Shown here: piece after piece, positions 32,345-40,929 of the stretch | How the letters are laid out: each line of letters starts with the position of its first letter | Position numbering within the stretch: position 1 is the first letter of the stretch | DNA from: an uncultured Eisenbergiella sp. | Lineage (GTDB): Bacteria > Bacillota > Clostridia > Lachnospirales > Lachnospiraceae | Reading direction: 5' to 3' | NCBI GenBank assembly: GCA_947630215.1 | Contig: CANRGX010000019.1 | Coordinates: forward strand, 1-43,457 | Length of the DNA: 43,457 nucleotides | Position numbers and translations under genes: made by a program | The notes under the pieces: model-generated | Told to the model about the DNA's origin: nothing | Database searches by the model: none | What the model saw: only the letters and a program-made list of their open reading frames with translations

Positions 32345-32410
32345 GAATTCCACCGGGAAAATATCATTTTCACGCTGGATCAGGAAATCCACTTCATGGG
32401 CTCCCTCACA
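32345..32410 (-). pseudogene. Remnant of a DUF4143-type ATPase gene
   Basis: The minus strand encodes EVDFLIQRENDIFPVEF, which closely resembles the nuclease-like DUF4143 end of AAA-type ATPases (typically E-I-D-F-V-I-Q ... P-I-E-V-K). A stop codon precedes it at 32411-32413 and no rest of the gene is present. It is a decayed fragment next to the Abi operon and marks past insertion or deletion. Confidence 0.45.
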
Positions 32411-32503
32411 CTATTATATGGATTTTTGTGTTGTAAAATCACATTTTTATTACGTTTTATGCGCCCGGAAATGACAATCCCTTTTCACAAAATGATACAA
32501 AAA

Positions 32504-33895
32504 TTACCCTTCCCTTTTTTCAAAAGCGTGCACCCAGTCCGATTTTAAAAGAAACAGCAGGAATATGACAGAACTGCAGCTCCAGGTCAGCGGATAGGCC
32601 CAGGAGATGGTGCGAAACACAGGGAAAACATGGATTGCCAGCGTGACATAAAAAATGCGGACGCCGCACCAGAAGGTCAGCATCGTCACCATGGGCACCA
32701 TGGCCTTTCCGCAGCCGCGCATGACGCCGGCGCTGCAATGGGAAAACGCCAGCAGGAAATAAAACGGCGCAATCGTGTGAATGTCGATCAGCCCGTATGC
32801 GACCGCTTCCTCCACATTTACGAAAAACCGGATCGCATAGGGCGCTCCCAAAAGCAGCAGCAGCCCGATCAGCTCCGCCGTCAGCATACCGGAAAGGATG
32901 CCAAAGCGCGCGCCGCGCTTCGCCCGATCATATTCCTTCGCTCCCAGGTTCTGTCCGATAAAAGTAGGAAGCGACATAGACATACAGGTGATGGGCAGAA
33001 AAACAAACCCTTCGATCTTGGAATAGGCGCCGTGCCCGGACATGGCAAAAGGGCCGAAGGAGTTGATATTGGACTGAATCGTGAGATTGCCGATGCTGAT
33101 GACCGAATTTTGGATGCCGGTGGGCAGCCCCTGCGCCAGGATCTCACGGATCATGGAAGGGTGCCATTTCAGCTTCTTAAAATCCAGACGGGTGTAATCC
33201 GGAAGCCTGCACATACGCACCAGACACAGCACAGCGCTCAGCCCCTGCGACAGCACGGTGGCAAAGGCCGCGCCGCCTACGCCCCAGTGAAACCCGGCCA
33301 CAAACAAAAGATCCAGTCCCACATTGGTCAGGGAGGATATCATCAGATAGTACAGCGGGTGAATGCTGTCTCCCAGGGCGCGCATGATCGCCATGCAGAT
33401 GTTGTAAAGGATAATCGTGGAAACGCCGCCGAAATAAATGCGGAAATAAGTCAGCGCGTAGGGCATGACGGAATCCGGCGTGCGCATCAGCCCTAAGATC
33501 AGCGGCGCCAGCAAAAGCCCTATCACGGTAGAAAAAAACGAGGAAAGCACACCGAACAGAAAATTGGAATGAATGGCCTTTTCCACATTTTCCGTGTCCC
33601 GGGCACCGTAATACCGGGAAATAATCACGCTGCCGCCAACCGCAATTCCGTTAAAAAACCCAATGATCAAAAAAGTCAGGCTGCCGCCGGAACTGACTGC
33701 CGCGAAAGAATCGTTATCGGCAAAATTGCCAATGACCCAGGCGTCCGCCAGATTATATAACTGCTGTAAAAGCTGTCCCAAAAGAAGCGGCACGGCAAAG
33801 CCGACAATTCCCCTGGCGACAGACCCCTGTGTCAGAGAGGCGGTATTTTGATGGAAAGGATGGCGGGGGATTCCCCCCTGGTGATGACCGAACAT
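32504..33895 (-). CDS. MATE-family multidrug exporter
   Basis: A 463-residue integral membrane transporter with about 12 hydrophobic segments. Members use a Na+ or H+ gradient to export drugs or toxic metabolites. MATE features include GSVARGIVGFAVPLLLGQLL at the first helix, QQLYNLADAWVIGNFA, GSVIISRYYGA, the second-half repeat GLPTGIQNSVISIGN and FIGQNLGAKEYDRAKRG. Length is normal. AAAGGAG precedes the ATG. A strong promoter and a leader hairpin lie upstream. The substrate cannot be predicted. It is transcribed alone, converging on the Abi operon. Confidence 0.9.
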   Translation of the reverse strand: MFGHHQGGIPRHPFHQNTASLTQGSVARGIVGFAVPLLLGQLLQQLYNLADAWVIGNFADNDSFAAVSSGGSLTFLIIGFFNGIAVGGSVIISRYYGARDTENVEKAIHSNFLFGVLSSFFSTVIGLLLAPLILGLMRTPDSVMPYALTYFRIYFGGVSTIILYNICMAIMRALGDSIHPLYYLMISSLTNVGLDLLFVAGFHWGVGGAAFATVLSQGLSAVLCLVRMCRLPDYTRLDFKKLKWHPSMIREILAQGLPTGIQNSVISIGNLTIQSNINSFGPFAMSGHGAYSKIEGFVFLPITCMSMSLPTFIGQNLGAKEYDRAKRGARFGILSGMLTAELIGLLLLLGAPYAIRFFVNVEEAVAYGLIDIHTIAPFYFLLAFSHCSAGVMRGCGKAMVPMVTMLTFWCGVRIFYVTLAIHVFPVFRTISWAYPLTWSCSSVIFLLFLLKSDWVHAFEKREG

Positions 33896-33912
33896 AAAAA
33901 CTCCTTTGCTCT

Positions 33913-33940
33913 GCGTGGCGGCTCAGACATTCTTCCACGC
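33913..33940 (-). promoter_or_regulatory. Leader hairpin before the MATE gene
   Basis: GCGTGG (33913-33918) pairs with CCACGC (33935-33940) in the transcribed leader, ending just ahead of the ribosome binding site. It could stabilise the mRNA or modulate translation; nothing in the sequence identifies a ligand. Confidence 0.35.
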
Positions 33941-33948
33941 AAAGACTC

Positions 33949-33977
33949 ATTATAATCCGGGCCGTCGGGGAAGTCAA
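33949..33977 (-). promoter_or_regulatory. Promoter of the MATE gene
   Basis: On the minus strand TTGACT (33972-33977) and TATAAT (33949-33954) are exactly 17 bases apart, about 55 bases before the start codon. Confidence 0.8.
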
Positions 33978-34001
33978 TCCATTACACATCGGTTTGGGGG
34001 C

Positions 34002-34040
34002 AAAAAATATGCGGGAGAACCGGCAAAGCCGGTCTCCCGC
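34002..34040 (-). terminator. Terminator of the sugar ABC transporter operon
   Basis: GCGGGAG and CCGGC (34011-34024) pair with GCCGG and CTCCCGC (34028-34040), leaving one bulged base and a three-base loop. A run of six T follows on the minus strand. It lies about 40 bases after the binding-protein gene. Confidence 0.85.
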
Positions 34041-34082
34041 ACAGTGTTTCATACACTAGCTGTTTAGACTTGCAGTCTCCAA

Positions 34083-35645
34083 TTATTTGGAAGCCTTCCA
34101 AGCATCGTACTGAGAGGTGAACTCAGCCAGGATATCCTGGTAGCCAGCCTCGTCCAGAGCTGCCTGATAAGCCTCGATGGTGGATTCTACATCAGCCTCA
34201 GCAATACCGCCATTCTCCAGCGGGAATCCGTACTGCTCGAACACAGCCTGGCAAGCGGAGAACTGAGCCGCTACAGGGGTCTTGTCGAAACGGAAACCAG
34301 CCGCGCAGGAGGTCTCAGCACCGCCATTGAAATCAATGTACAGGTCAGCCTTGTTGTCGGGCTCGTTGTACAGAGGGGTAACAATGGTAGCGGAAGCGGA
34401 CTCCCACATGCTGTGGTTGTACTTGCCGGCATCGGTCTGCTCTACATGGCCGTTCGCATCGTAGTTGAAGTCTTCGCCTTCAATACCGAAGGTGTAGATA
34501 TCAGCCAGCTTGCTGTCGGTGTAAAGAAGCCCTAAGAAATCGATACAAGCCTGAGCCTGCTCAGGGGTGCTGTTGGCGGTAATCGCATAGCAGGAACCCA
34601 GAGCGGAAGTGGAGTGTGCCCACCTCTTGGTGTAAGGGGTCATCACAACATCCTGGCCATAACGGGAATTCGCCTCGTCGTTAACCGGGATATCCGTCCA
34701 CCAGGAGAAGCCCCAATCCTGGGTCTGCGTGGTGGTATCGGTGGTGGTCTTGGTTACTTCATCCTCGGAGATGTAGCCGGAAGCCGCCCACTTAGCCATC
34801 AGCGTGCAGAACTCCTTGTACTCATCGGTCAGGATGGTGTCTACAACGGTATCGCTCGCTCTGTCAACGGCAACCCAGTTGGAGGTGCTGTCAGCAGTGA
34901 AGAAATCGAAGCTGTCGATGTACCATCTATAGAACATAGCGGTCTTCTGGGTCAGGAAAGGATATTTCAGTCCTTCGTTCCTGCAGTCTTCCAGCATGGG
35001 CTCCAGATCAGCCAGCGTCTTGACGGAGGAAAGATCCCAGCCATACTTGTCTGCCAGCTCTTTACGGGCCATGATGTCGTAACCTTCTACGTTGTCCTTG
35101 TAAACCGGGACAAAGTAGTTGCGGCCGTTGTACTTGGTCGCTTCCCACTGGCCGGCGTCCATGGAATCGTACAGAGGAGTGCCGGGAAGCAGGTCGGTGA
35201 TGTCATACACCGCATTGTTGGGAACCAGATCGTTGGTTCCGACGGTGCCCTGCCAGGAAGCGGTCCACAACAGGTTGATCTCGTTGTTGGCCAGAGCCAG
35301 GTTCGCCTTATCCGCATACTCACCGGAACCGATATCGGTCAGAACAATCTGAACGTTGATCTTGTCCTTGATGTAGTCGTTGATGGCGTCCTGAACCTTC
35401 TGCACCTGAGCAGAATCCGGAGTCGCAACGTTGAAGCTGGCTCTCGTCACGTTGATGGTGACAGCATCACCGGAAGCAGCGCCGGTATCGGCGGAGCCGG
35501 TGTCTGCGGAACCGGTATCAGCAGAACCGGTGTCCGCTGCAGGCGCATCGCCCGCAGGCTCGGAGCTTCCGCCGCCGCAGCCGACAAGCATGGTAGCTGT
35601 CATCGCACCGGCCAGCGCCAGAGCCAAGAGTTTTTTGATTTTCAT
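34083..35645 (-). CDS. Extracellular sugar-binding lipoprotein of an LplA-type ABC importer
   Basis: A 520-residue solute-binding lipoprotein. The signal peptide ends in the lipobox L-V-G-C with C23 lipidated. A short linker built of S-A-D-T-G repeats (about 36-55) tethers the domain to the membrane. The mature part has family 1 binding-protein features: NEINLLWTASWQG, YDITDLLPGTPLYDSM, a KYPFLTQKTAMFYRWY segment with many aromatic residues for stacking on sugars, and CIDFLGLLYTD. The C-terminal region resembles the DUF3502 domain of LplA-like proteins. It is the last gene after LacI, LplB-like and LplC-like genes. Because the locus also holds cellobiose phosphorylase, beta-gluco-oligosaccharides are a reasonable guess as ligand. 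Confidence 0.9.
   Translation of the reverse strand: MKIKKLLALALAGAMTATMLVGCGGGSSEPAGDAPAADTGSADTGSADTGSADTGAASGDAVTINVTRASFNVATPDSAQVQKVQDAINDYIKDKINVQIVLTDIGSGEYADKANLALANNEINLLWTASWQGTVGTNDLVPNNAVYDITDLLPGTPLYDSMDAGQWEATKYNGRNYFVPVYKDNVEGYDIMARKELADKYGWDLSSVKTLADLEPMLEDCRNEGLKYPFLTQKTAMFYRWYIDSFDFFTADSTSNWVAVDRASDTVVDTILTDEYKEFCTLMAKWAASGYISEDEVTKTTTDTTTQTQDWGFSWWTDIPVNDEANSRYGQDVVMTPYTKRWAHSTSALGSCYAITANSTPEQAQACIDFLGLLYTDSKLADIYTFGIEGEDFNYDANGHVEQTDAGKYNHSMWESASATIVTPLYNEPDNKADLYIDFNGGAETSCAAGFRFDKTPVAAQFSACQAVFEQYGFPLENGGIAEADVESTIEAYQAALDEAGYQDILAEFTSQYDAWKASK
35481..35540 (-). repeat. 15-base tandem repeat in the binding-protein linker
   Basis: Four near-identical 15-base units code for A-A-D-T-G followed by three S-A-D-T-G units, just after the lipidated cysteine. 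Copy number may vary between strains. Confidence 0.8.
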
Positions 35646-35716
35646 TTCAAAAAATCCTCCCTTTTATAAAATTTATTTCTAATCCGCCGCACTATTGCAT
35701 TGGATCGAAACCGAAG

Positions 35717-36649
35717 TTAACCTTTGACGGAACCTACGGTCAGGCCCTTGACAAAGTATTTCTGGAAGAACGGGTACGCCACCATAATGGGCCCGATAAC
35801 TACCAGCACGGTCGCCATGGTAGAAGAATACTGCGGAATATTGCCGCCCATGGCCGCCCTCGCGGACGCGGGGACGTTGGAGTTATTCAGCAGAAACTCG
35901 ATGCTTTTCTGGATGTTCACCAGCAGAAGCTGCAGCGGCTTCTTGGCGTCGGTGGTGATATAGAGCAGGGCGTTCTGCCAGTCGTTCCAGTATGCCGTCG
36001 CCATCATGAAACCGACGGCCGCCAGAGAAGGCTTTAACAGCGGCAGCGTAATCTGGAAGAAGGTACGGTACTCACCGGCTCCGTCGATCTTGGCCGCCTC
36101 CATCAACTCATTCGGAATACTGTTGGCTATGTATGTACGCAGGATAATGACGTTCATTGTGGTCACACACAGCGGCAGAATCAGAAGCCACAGGCTGTCC
36201 TTCAATCCGTAATAGGATGTGAAGATAATGTAACCGGAAAGCTGTCCGCCGTTAAACAGCATGGGGATCAGCAGATAAATGGATAAGAACTTGGACAGGC
36301 GGAAGTCCCTGCGACTGATGGAGTATGCGAACATACTCATAATCAGCAGGCCCAGCGCCGTGCCCGCCACCGTGATGAAAATCGTAATCCCGTAGGAGGT
36401 CAAAAGCTGTTTGCCGTAGCGCAGCACCGCGTTGACACCGTTTAAGGACCATTTCTCCGGAAAGAAACTGAATCCGTTCTGGGTGATGGCTTTTTCATCC
36501 GTGAACGCCGCGATGAAAACCAGCAGCACCGGCAGTGCGCAGAACAGGGTGTATAGCAGAAGGAAGAAACCTAAGACATACTGTCCCGGACCCTTCTTTT
36601 CCATTTTGGACGGAGCCAGGTCGGCCGCATTCCCTTTTCTTTTACTCAT
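35717..36649 (-). CDS. Sugar ABC importer permease, LplC/MalG type
   Basis: A 310-residue inner-membrane permease with about six transmembrane segments, beginning LGFFLLLYTLFCALPVLLVF. The cytoplasmic EAA loop that contacts the ATPase is NELMEAAKIDGAGEYRTFFQ followed by ITLPLLKP. It ends with the LplC-like PFFQKYFVKGLTVGSVKG. GAGAGGAGAGG precedes the start. It lies 20 bases after the LplB-like gene and 71 bases before the binding-protein gene. No ATPase gene belongs to this operon. Confidence 0.92.
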   Translation of the reverse strand: MSKRKGNAADLAPSKMEKKGPGQYVLGFFLLLYTLFCALPVLLVFIAAFTDEKAITQNGFSFFPEKWSLNGVNAVLRYGKQLLTSYGITIFITVAGTALGLLIMSMFAYSISRRDFRLSKFLSIYLLIPMLFNGGQLSGYIIFTSYYGLKDSLWLLILPLCVTTMNVIILRTYIANSIPNELMEAAKIDGAGEYRTFFQITLPLLKPSLAAVGFMMATAYWNDWQNALLYITTDAKKPLQLLLVNIQKSIEFLLNNSNVPASARAAMGGNIPQYSSTMATVLVVIGPIMVAYPFFQKYFVKGLTVGSVKG

Positions 36650-36669
36650 CTTTATCCTCTCCTCTCTGC

Positions 36670-37575
36670 TCAGAACAGCGCGTCTTCAGGCGAGATCTTA
36701 CGCACCAGACCATTGGCAAACAACATCATCAAAAGTCCTACGACAGACTGGAAAAAGCTGGTCGCGGCTGTAAAACCGAAGTTGGAACTCTTGAAGATAG
36801 CGTTCAAAACATAGGAATCGATAACCTGTGTGGTCGGATAGAGCACGCCGCTGTTACGGGTGACCTGATAGAACAGACCGGTATCGGACCTCATGATATT
36901 ACCTACGGAGAGCAGCAGCATGACGGTGATCATCGGAATCAGAGCCGGCAGCGTAATGTGCCAGATCTGCTGCCATTTGTTGGCGCCGTCAATCTGGGCC
37001 GCCTCATACAGCTCCGTATCGATGCCCGCCAGAACGGACATATACAGAACGGAACCGTAGCCGACGCTGTTCCAGATTTTGACGATGGTCAGAATCGCCG
37101 GCCACATGGAGGGCGTGGAATAAAACCGTGTGGTCATTCCCAGGGCATTGTTCAGAATACCGGTATCGGTGCTGATGAACGCGTATACGATGAACTGTAC
37201 CGCCGCGTAGGAGATGAACACCGGAATGATCATCAGGGTCTGCATGACCTTGGCCGCTTTTTTGAATACGAACTGGTCGATGGCAATGGCCAGCACCACA
37301 TTCAAAAACGTGCCCAGCGCTGTGAAAATTACGTAGTACATCAGCGTATTCTTCGTCATATTGATAAACGTAGCTTTGGATGCCAGCAGGAACTTGAAGT
37401 TGCCCAGTCCTGCCCACGGGCTGCCCCAGATGCCCTTGGAGAAGTCAAAGTTCTTGAACGCCATCACAAGACCTGCCATCGGCACGTACATGATGAAGAA
37501 CAGAACCAAGAAGGCAGGCAGCGCCATCACCACGTGCGCCCTGTGTTTCCACGTGTTCCTCAAAAAGTCTTTCAT
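36670..37575 (-). CDS. Sugar ABC importer permease, LplB/MalF type
   Basis: A 301-residue inner-membrane permease with about six transmembrane segments. The N-terminus has the family pattern MALPAFLVLFFIMYVPMAGL and AFKNFDFSKGIWGSPWAGL. The EAA loop is ELYEAAQIDGANKWQQIWHI followed by TLPALIP. It should pair with the LplC-like protein to form the channel. AAGGAGGG precedes the ATG. The gene follows lacI-type regulator gene by 33 bases, so regulator, permeases and binding protein probably share one transcript. Confidence 0.92.
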   Translation of the reverse strand: MKDFLRNTWKHRAHVVMALPAFLVLFFIMYVPMAGLVMAFKNFDFSKGIWGSPWAGLGNFKFLLASKATFINMTKNTLMYYVIFTALGTFLNVVLAIAIDQFVFKKAAKVMQTLMIIPVFISYAAVQFIVYAFISTDTGILNNALGMTTRFYSTPSMWPAILTIVKIWNSVGYGSVLYMSVLAGIDTELYEAAQIDGANKWQQIWHITLPALIPMITVMLLLSVGNIMRSDTGLFYQVTRNSGVLYPTTQVIDSYVLNAIFKSSNFGFTAATSFFQSVVGLLMMLFANGLVRKISPEDALF

Positions 37576-37608
37576 AAATAACCCTCCTTTTCCTATCAGA
37601 AATGGCCG

Positions 37609-38652
37609 TTATGCCATAACCTGCCTCTCATCATCCGCCCCCTGCAGCCGCTTTACGCTGCCGCCTTCAAACAGCTTGCCCTCCACCAGAACCTGATCCG
37701 CCAGGGTCGTCCTGGGATGCTCAATGATGCTGATCAGCATATTGGCGGCTTCCAGTCCCAGCCTCCGGGTATCCTGCTCCAGCGTGGTCAGCGGCGGGGC
37801 AAGATATTTCCCCAACGCAATGCCGTCGTATCCTGCCGTCGAAATGTCGTCCGGCACTTTCAGGCCGGACTCCGTAATGGCGTTCAGCCCGCCGATATAG
37901 GCAAAATCATCCGGATATATAATGCAGGTGGGCCGCTCTTTGAGTCTGAGCAGCTCCATCGTCCGGATCCAGGCTTTCGTCGTATCGCGGTACGCGGCCT
38001 CGCGCACATACTCGGCCGGTACCTTGACCCCCAGGTCCTCACAGGTTTTATAAAAAGAAGAAAGCCGTCTCTGGGTAACGTCGGAATCCGTTCCATGTAT
38101 GTAAGCGATCCTGCGGTGTCCCATCCGGTAAATATACTCCACCAGGTCCCGCATTCCCTTTACATTGTCCGATATGACCGTGCTGCGGTTGTTGTAGACG
38201 TGATCGATGGTAACCAGCGGAATATCGCTGCGCACCAGTTCCAGAATCTCCTGATCGTAGAAATCGGCACACGCCATCACCACACCGTCAAATCTGCGGT
38301 ATTTGCAGTGTTCCAGGTAACGCATCCGGTTGGTTCCGGTCACCCTGCCGTTAATAAAGGTGATGTCGTATCCTTTATCTTCCGCGGCCTCCCTGAAGCT
38401 GTCGAGGACACTGGAAAAATAATCGTTCATCAGATAGTTCTGCGATTCGTCCTTAAACAGAACGCCCAGATTGTAAGTCCGGTTGGTTTTGAGCACCTTG
38501 GATGCAAAATTCGGGACGTAACCCATTTCCCTGGCCGTCTGGCAGATACGCGCTTTTGTTTCTTCCCCCACATCCTTATAATTGTTCAGCGCCTTGCTCA
38601 CTGTCGCAACGGACACTCCGCAAACCACAGAAATGTCTTTGATCGATACCAT
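37609..38652 (-). CDS. LacI-family repressor of the beta-glucoside locus
   Basis: A 347-residue LacI/GalR regulator. The N-terminal helix-turn-helix is SIKDISVVCGVSVATVSKAL and the hinge helix is NFASKVLKTNRTYNLGVLF. The periplasmic-binding-protein-like effector domain (about 60-335) includes FDGVVMACADFYDQE, SDNVKGMRDLVEYIY, HRRIAYIHGTDSD and the PPLTTLEQDTRRLGLEAANML end segment. It is the first gene of the importer operon and faces the cellobiose phosphorylase operon. A palindrome AAACGTTT lies just after its own -10 box, so autoregulation is likely. The inducer is probably a beta-glucoside, but this is inferred from neighbours. Confidence 0.9.
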   Translation of the reverse strand: MVSIKDISVVCGVSVATVSKALNNYKDVGEETKARICQTAREMGYVPNFASKVLKTNRTYNLGVLFKDESQNYLMNDYFSSVLDSFREAAEDKGYDITFINGRVTGTNRMRYLEHCKYRRFDGVVMACADFYDQEILELVRSDIPLVTIDHVYNNRSTVISDNVKGMRDLVEYIYRMGHRRIAYIHGTDSDVTQRRLSSFYKTCEDLGVKVPAEYVREAAYRDTTKAWIRTMELLRLKERPTCIIYPDDFAYIGGLNAITESGLKVPDDISTAGYDGIALGKYLAPPLTTLEQDTRRLGLEAANMLISIIEHPRTTLADQVLVEGKLFEGGSVKRLQGADDERQVMA

Positions 38653-38680
38653 TCATCCGCCCCGAATCAAAATTACTCAC

Positions 38681-38694
38681 TTAAACGTTTTCAC
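38681..38694. promoter_or_regulatory. Probable LacI operator upstream of the repressor gene
   Basis: The core AAACGTTT (38683-38690) is a perfect palindrome with the central CG typical of LacI/GalR operators; read on the minus strand the site is GTGAAAACGTTTAAG. It lies about 10-20 bases after the -10 box of the LacI gene, where a bound repressor would block transcription. Confidence 0.6.
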
Positions 38695-38702
38695 TAATTA
38701 AA

Positions 38703-38731
38703 ATCTTACCCTCCTATCCGTGTTTTCGCAA
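38703..38731 (-). promoter_or_regulatory. Promoter of the LacI/importer operon
   Basis: On the minus strand TTGCGA (38726-38731) and TAAGAT (38703-38708) are 17 bases apart. The leader before the repressor start is about 45 bases and contains the palindromic operator. Confidence 0.6.
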
Positions 38732-38950
38732 CTTCTTTCGTTATTTTCGTATCATTTTGTCCCTTTTCCACATATTTTTTTGTTATTTTTGTTTATTTTT
38801 CCTATGCTTTGGAGAGCGCCTTTCCTGTTTTTCCCACCGATATTCATAAATTAGTTTTATTTTGACTTAAATTTCATTTTTTACCGAAACTATTTTCGTA
38901 TTTTCCGAAACATTTCGACGCGGTTCAGAGCGCCGCAAAAAAGAATGTCC

Positions 38951-38987
38951 CCGTTCTGCAAAAATCCCTTGCAACCGTTCTGCAAAA
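38951..38987 (+). repeat. 13-base direct repeat at the enzyme-operon promoter
   Basis: CCGTTCTGCAAAA occurs at 38951-38963 and again at 38975-38987, 24 bases apart. The copies flank and follow the -35 box, so they may be binding sites for a regulator contacting one face of the DNA. Confidence 0.6.
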
Positions 38988-38997
38988 GAATTATAGT
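38969..38997 (+). promoter_or_regulatory. Promoter of the enzyme/GH94 operon
   Basis: TTGCAA (38969-38974) and TATAGT (38992-38997) are exactly 17 bases apart, about 95 bases before the first start codon. Confidence 0.65.
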
Positions 38998-39048
38998 AAA
39001 AACAGAGGGGTTGGGCCTGCTGCAAAAGCCGGATAAAAAGTGGGAAAT

Positions 39049-39058
39049 TTTCGCGAAA
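39049..39058. promoter_or_regulatory. Palindrome in the enzyme-operon leader
   Basis: TTTCGCGAAA is a perfect 10-bp palindrome with a central CG pair. It sits between the promoter and the first gene of the operon. It may be a second LacI-type operator acting as a roadblock. Confidence 0.4.
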
Positions 39059-39091
39059 TACGGCGGATTCCGTATCGAAAAGGGAGGGTTT

Positions 39092-40825
39092 ATGGGGCAT
39101 TTTCATCATTTTAAAATGGGGGTTTACTGCACGGCCCAGACGCTCAGCCGTCTGGATGAAAAAAGGCTGGAGCAGGAATGGGCATATCTGGAAAAATACG
39201 TAGGCATCGACAAGGTCTATCTGGAAACGTACCGGGGCGGCACAACGGTGGACGCCCAGCGTATGCGGATGTTCCTGGATTTCTTCCACAGGCACGGCGT
39301 GGAAACTGCGGGCGGCATCACCACGGTGGTCCCCGATCTGTCCGACGGGGACAAAAAACGGCAGCGGCTTTTCGGTACCTATTGCTATTCCAACCCCGCC
39401 ATGCGGGATCATCTGAAGCAAATCTCCGAATATACCGCCAGTCTGTTTGACGAATTTATTTTGGACGACTTCTTTTTTACCTCCTGCCGCTGCGAGGACT
39501 GCATCCGGGAAAAGGGCGGCCGCACCTGGAAGGCGTTCCGCGCCGCTAAAATGGAGGAGGTTTCCCGGAATCTCATTCTGGAGCCGGCCCGGAAGGTCAA
39601 CCCCAGTGTGAAGGTGACTGTTAAATATCCCAACTGGCGGGAATCTTACCATGAAACCGGCTACATTCCCATGCGCCAGCGGGAGCTGTTTGATTATATC
39701 TATACCGGCACGGAAACCCGCAATACGGAGCACACGGATCAGCATCTGCCGCACTATCTGAGCTATTCCCTGATGCGCTACATGGAAAATGCCGCGCCGG
39801 GCCGCAACAGGGGCGGGTGGTTCGACACCTATGAGTGCTGGCCCATCGACTGCTATCTGGAGCAGGGATATCTGACCGCGTTCTCGCGCCCCCAGGAAAT
39901 CACGCTGTTTCAGTGGGGCGATCTGTTCGCAAATAAACTGGTGACGCCGCTGGGCATCCAGCTGGCCAAGATCGACTGGATCCTGGAACGGGCCGGACAG
40001 CCGGTGGGCGTTCCCACTTATATTCCCTTCGCTTCCTGCGGGGAAAATCACCTGGAGGATCATCTGGGAATGCAGGGGATCGCGCTGGAGCCGTCTCCCG
40101 AATTTCCGGAAAATGGGGACATGCTGTTCCTGACGGAAGCGGCCGCGTCGGACGAAGGAATCCTGCAGAAGCTGGAGGCGTTTCTGCTGGCGGGCGGCAC
40201 GGCCATTGTGACCACGGGCTTTGTGGGCGCCGTTTCTCCGGAGGGCTGGGAAAAATTTTCCACCGCGCGTCTGACGGGCCGGAAGCTGTCCGCGGACCGC
40301 TATCAGGTCACGGAGGATCCCGCCGGCTATTACCGGCAAGCCTCTGCCATCACTTTCCCGGAACTGCAGTTTGGGAACAATGCGTCCTGGTCCTGTATCA
40401 ACGCGGGATCCGGCGACTCTCACAGTTCCCTTCTGCTTCTGGACACCTACGGGAAAGGGAAGCTGTTTACACTGGCCGTTCCGGACATGTTCGCCGCCTT
40501 TTCTTCCCTGCCTGTTCCCGTGATGGATCCGATCCGCCGGGCCTTCGCTGCAAAGGACGTCTACATCAGCGGCCAGAACGTTTCCCTGTTCCAGTATGAC
40601 AACGATATCTTCGTGCTGTACTGCTATGCCGGAAAGGACAGCCGTCCCCAGACCGTCTCCGTCCACCTTCTGCGCAAGGCCGCGCGGCTGTGCTATCTGA
40701 ATACCGACCGGGAAGTTTTGCTGACGCCCAGGATCTGCCGTCACCAGGGCTGGAAGGAAGAAGAACTGGTGGGACAGGTTTTGGTACAGCCCGGCGACTT
40801 TTACGCTTTTTCCATTGAGTCGTAA
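39092..40825 (+). CDS. Uncharacterised TIM-barrel/GATase-like protein, candidate glycosidase
   Basis: A 577-residue protein without signal peptide that I cannot assign to a named family. Residues about 1-300 read like a (beta/alpha)8 barrel: [44 protein letters not shown], then [18 protein letters not shown] with a D125-D126 pair and clustered cysteines C132, C134 and C137, and [10 protein letters not shown]. Residues about 306-380 resemble a class I glutamine-amidotransferase-like fold, as in the trimerisation domain of GH42 enzymes ([25 protein letters not shown]). A beta-rich C-terminus follows. I use ATG 39092 with GGGAGGG upstream. It is cotranscribed with cellobiose phosphorylase 104 bases downstream, so an intracellular glycan-active role is likely but unproven. 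Confidence 0.72.
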   Translation: MGHFHHFKMGVYCTAQTLSRLDEKRLEQEWAYLEKYVGIDKVYLETYRGGTTVDAQRMRMFLDFFHRHGVETAGGITTVVPDLSDGDKKRQRLFGTYCYSNPAMRDHLKQISEYTASLFDEFILDDFFFTSCRCEDCIREKGGRTWKAFRAAKMEEVSRNLILEPARKVNPSVKVTVKYPNWRESYHETGYIPMRQRELFDYIYTGTETRNTEHTDQHLPHYLSYSLMRYMENAAPGRNRGGWFDTYECWPIDCYLEQGYLTAFSRPQEITLFQWGDLFANKLVTPLGIQLAKIDWILERAGQPVGVPTYIPFASCGENHLEDHLGMQGIALEPSPEFPENGDMLFLTEAAASDEGILQKLEAFLLAGGTAIVTTGFVGAVSPEGWEKFSTARLTGRKLSADRYQVTEDPAGYYRQASAITFPELQFGNNASWSCINAGSGDSHSSLLLLDTYGKGKLFTLAVPDMFAAFSSLPVPVMDPIRRAFAAKDVYISGQNVSLFQYDNDIFVLYCYAGKDSRPQTVSVHLLRKAARLCYLNTDREVLLTPRICRHQGWKEEELVGQVLVQPGDFYAFSIES

Positions 40826-40929
40826 CGACGCTTCTGCCGCCGTTTTCTATCTGCGCACTGTTTTCGGGATATGGGATTTTTCCCGTCTGCCCGATGCAAA
40901 TTATATTTCATTCTATGAAGGAGGTTTTT

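Larger units (their letters stand above)
38653..39091. other. Divergent intergenic control region of the carbohydrate locus
   Basis: These 439 bases hold no gene. They contain one promoter towards the LacI/importer operon, one towards the enzyme operon, two palindromes of LacI-operator type, a 13-base direct repeat, and about nine scattered CGAAA/TTTCG pentamers. The middle part (about 38760-38880) is A/T-rich with nothing further that I can name. Confidence 0.6.

Noticed and set aside
38867-40744. A 625-codon minus-strand frame opposite the candidate glycosidase
   Set aside because: The plus-strand frame has a good ribosome binding site, domain-like sequence and cotranscription with GH94. 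The minus frame has no recognisable domain.
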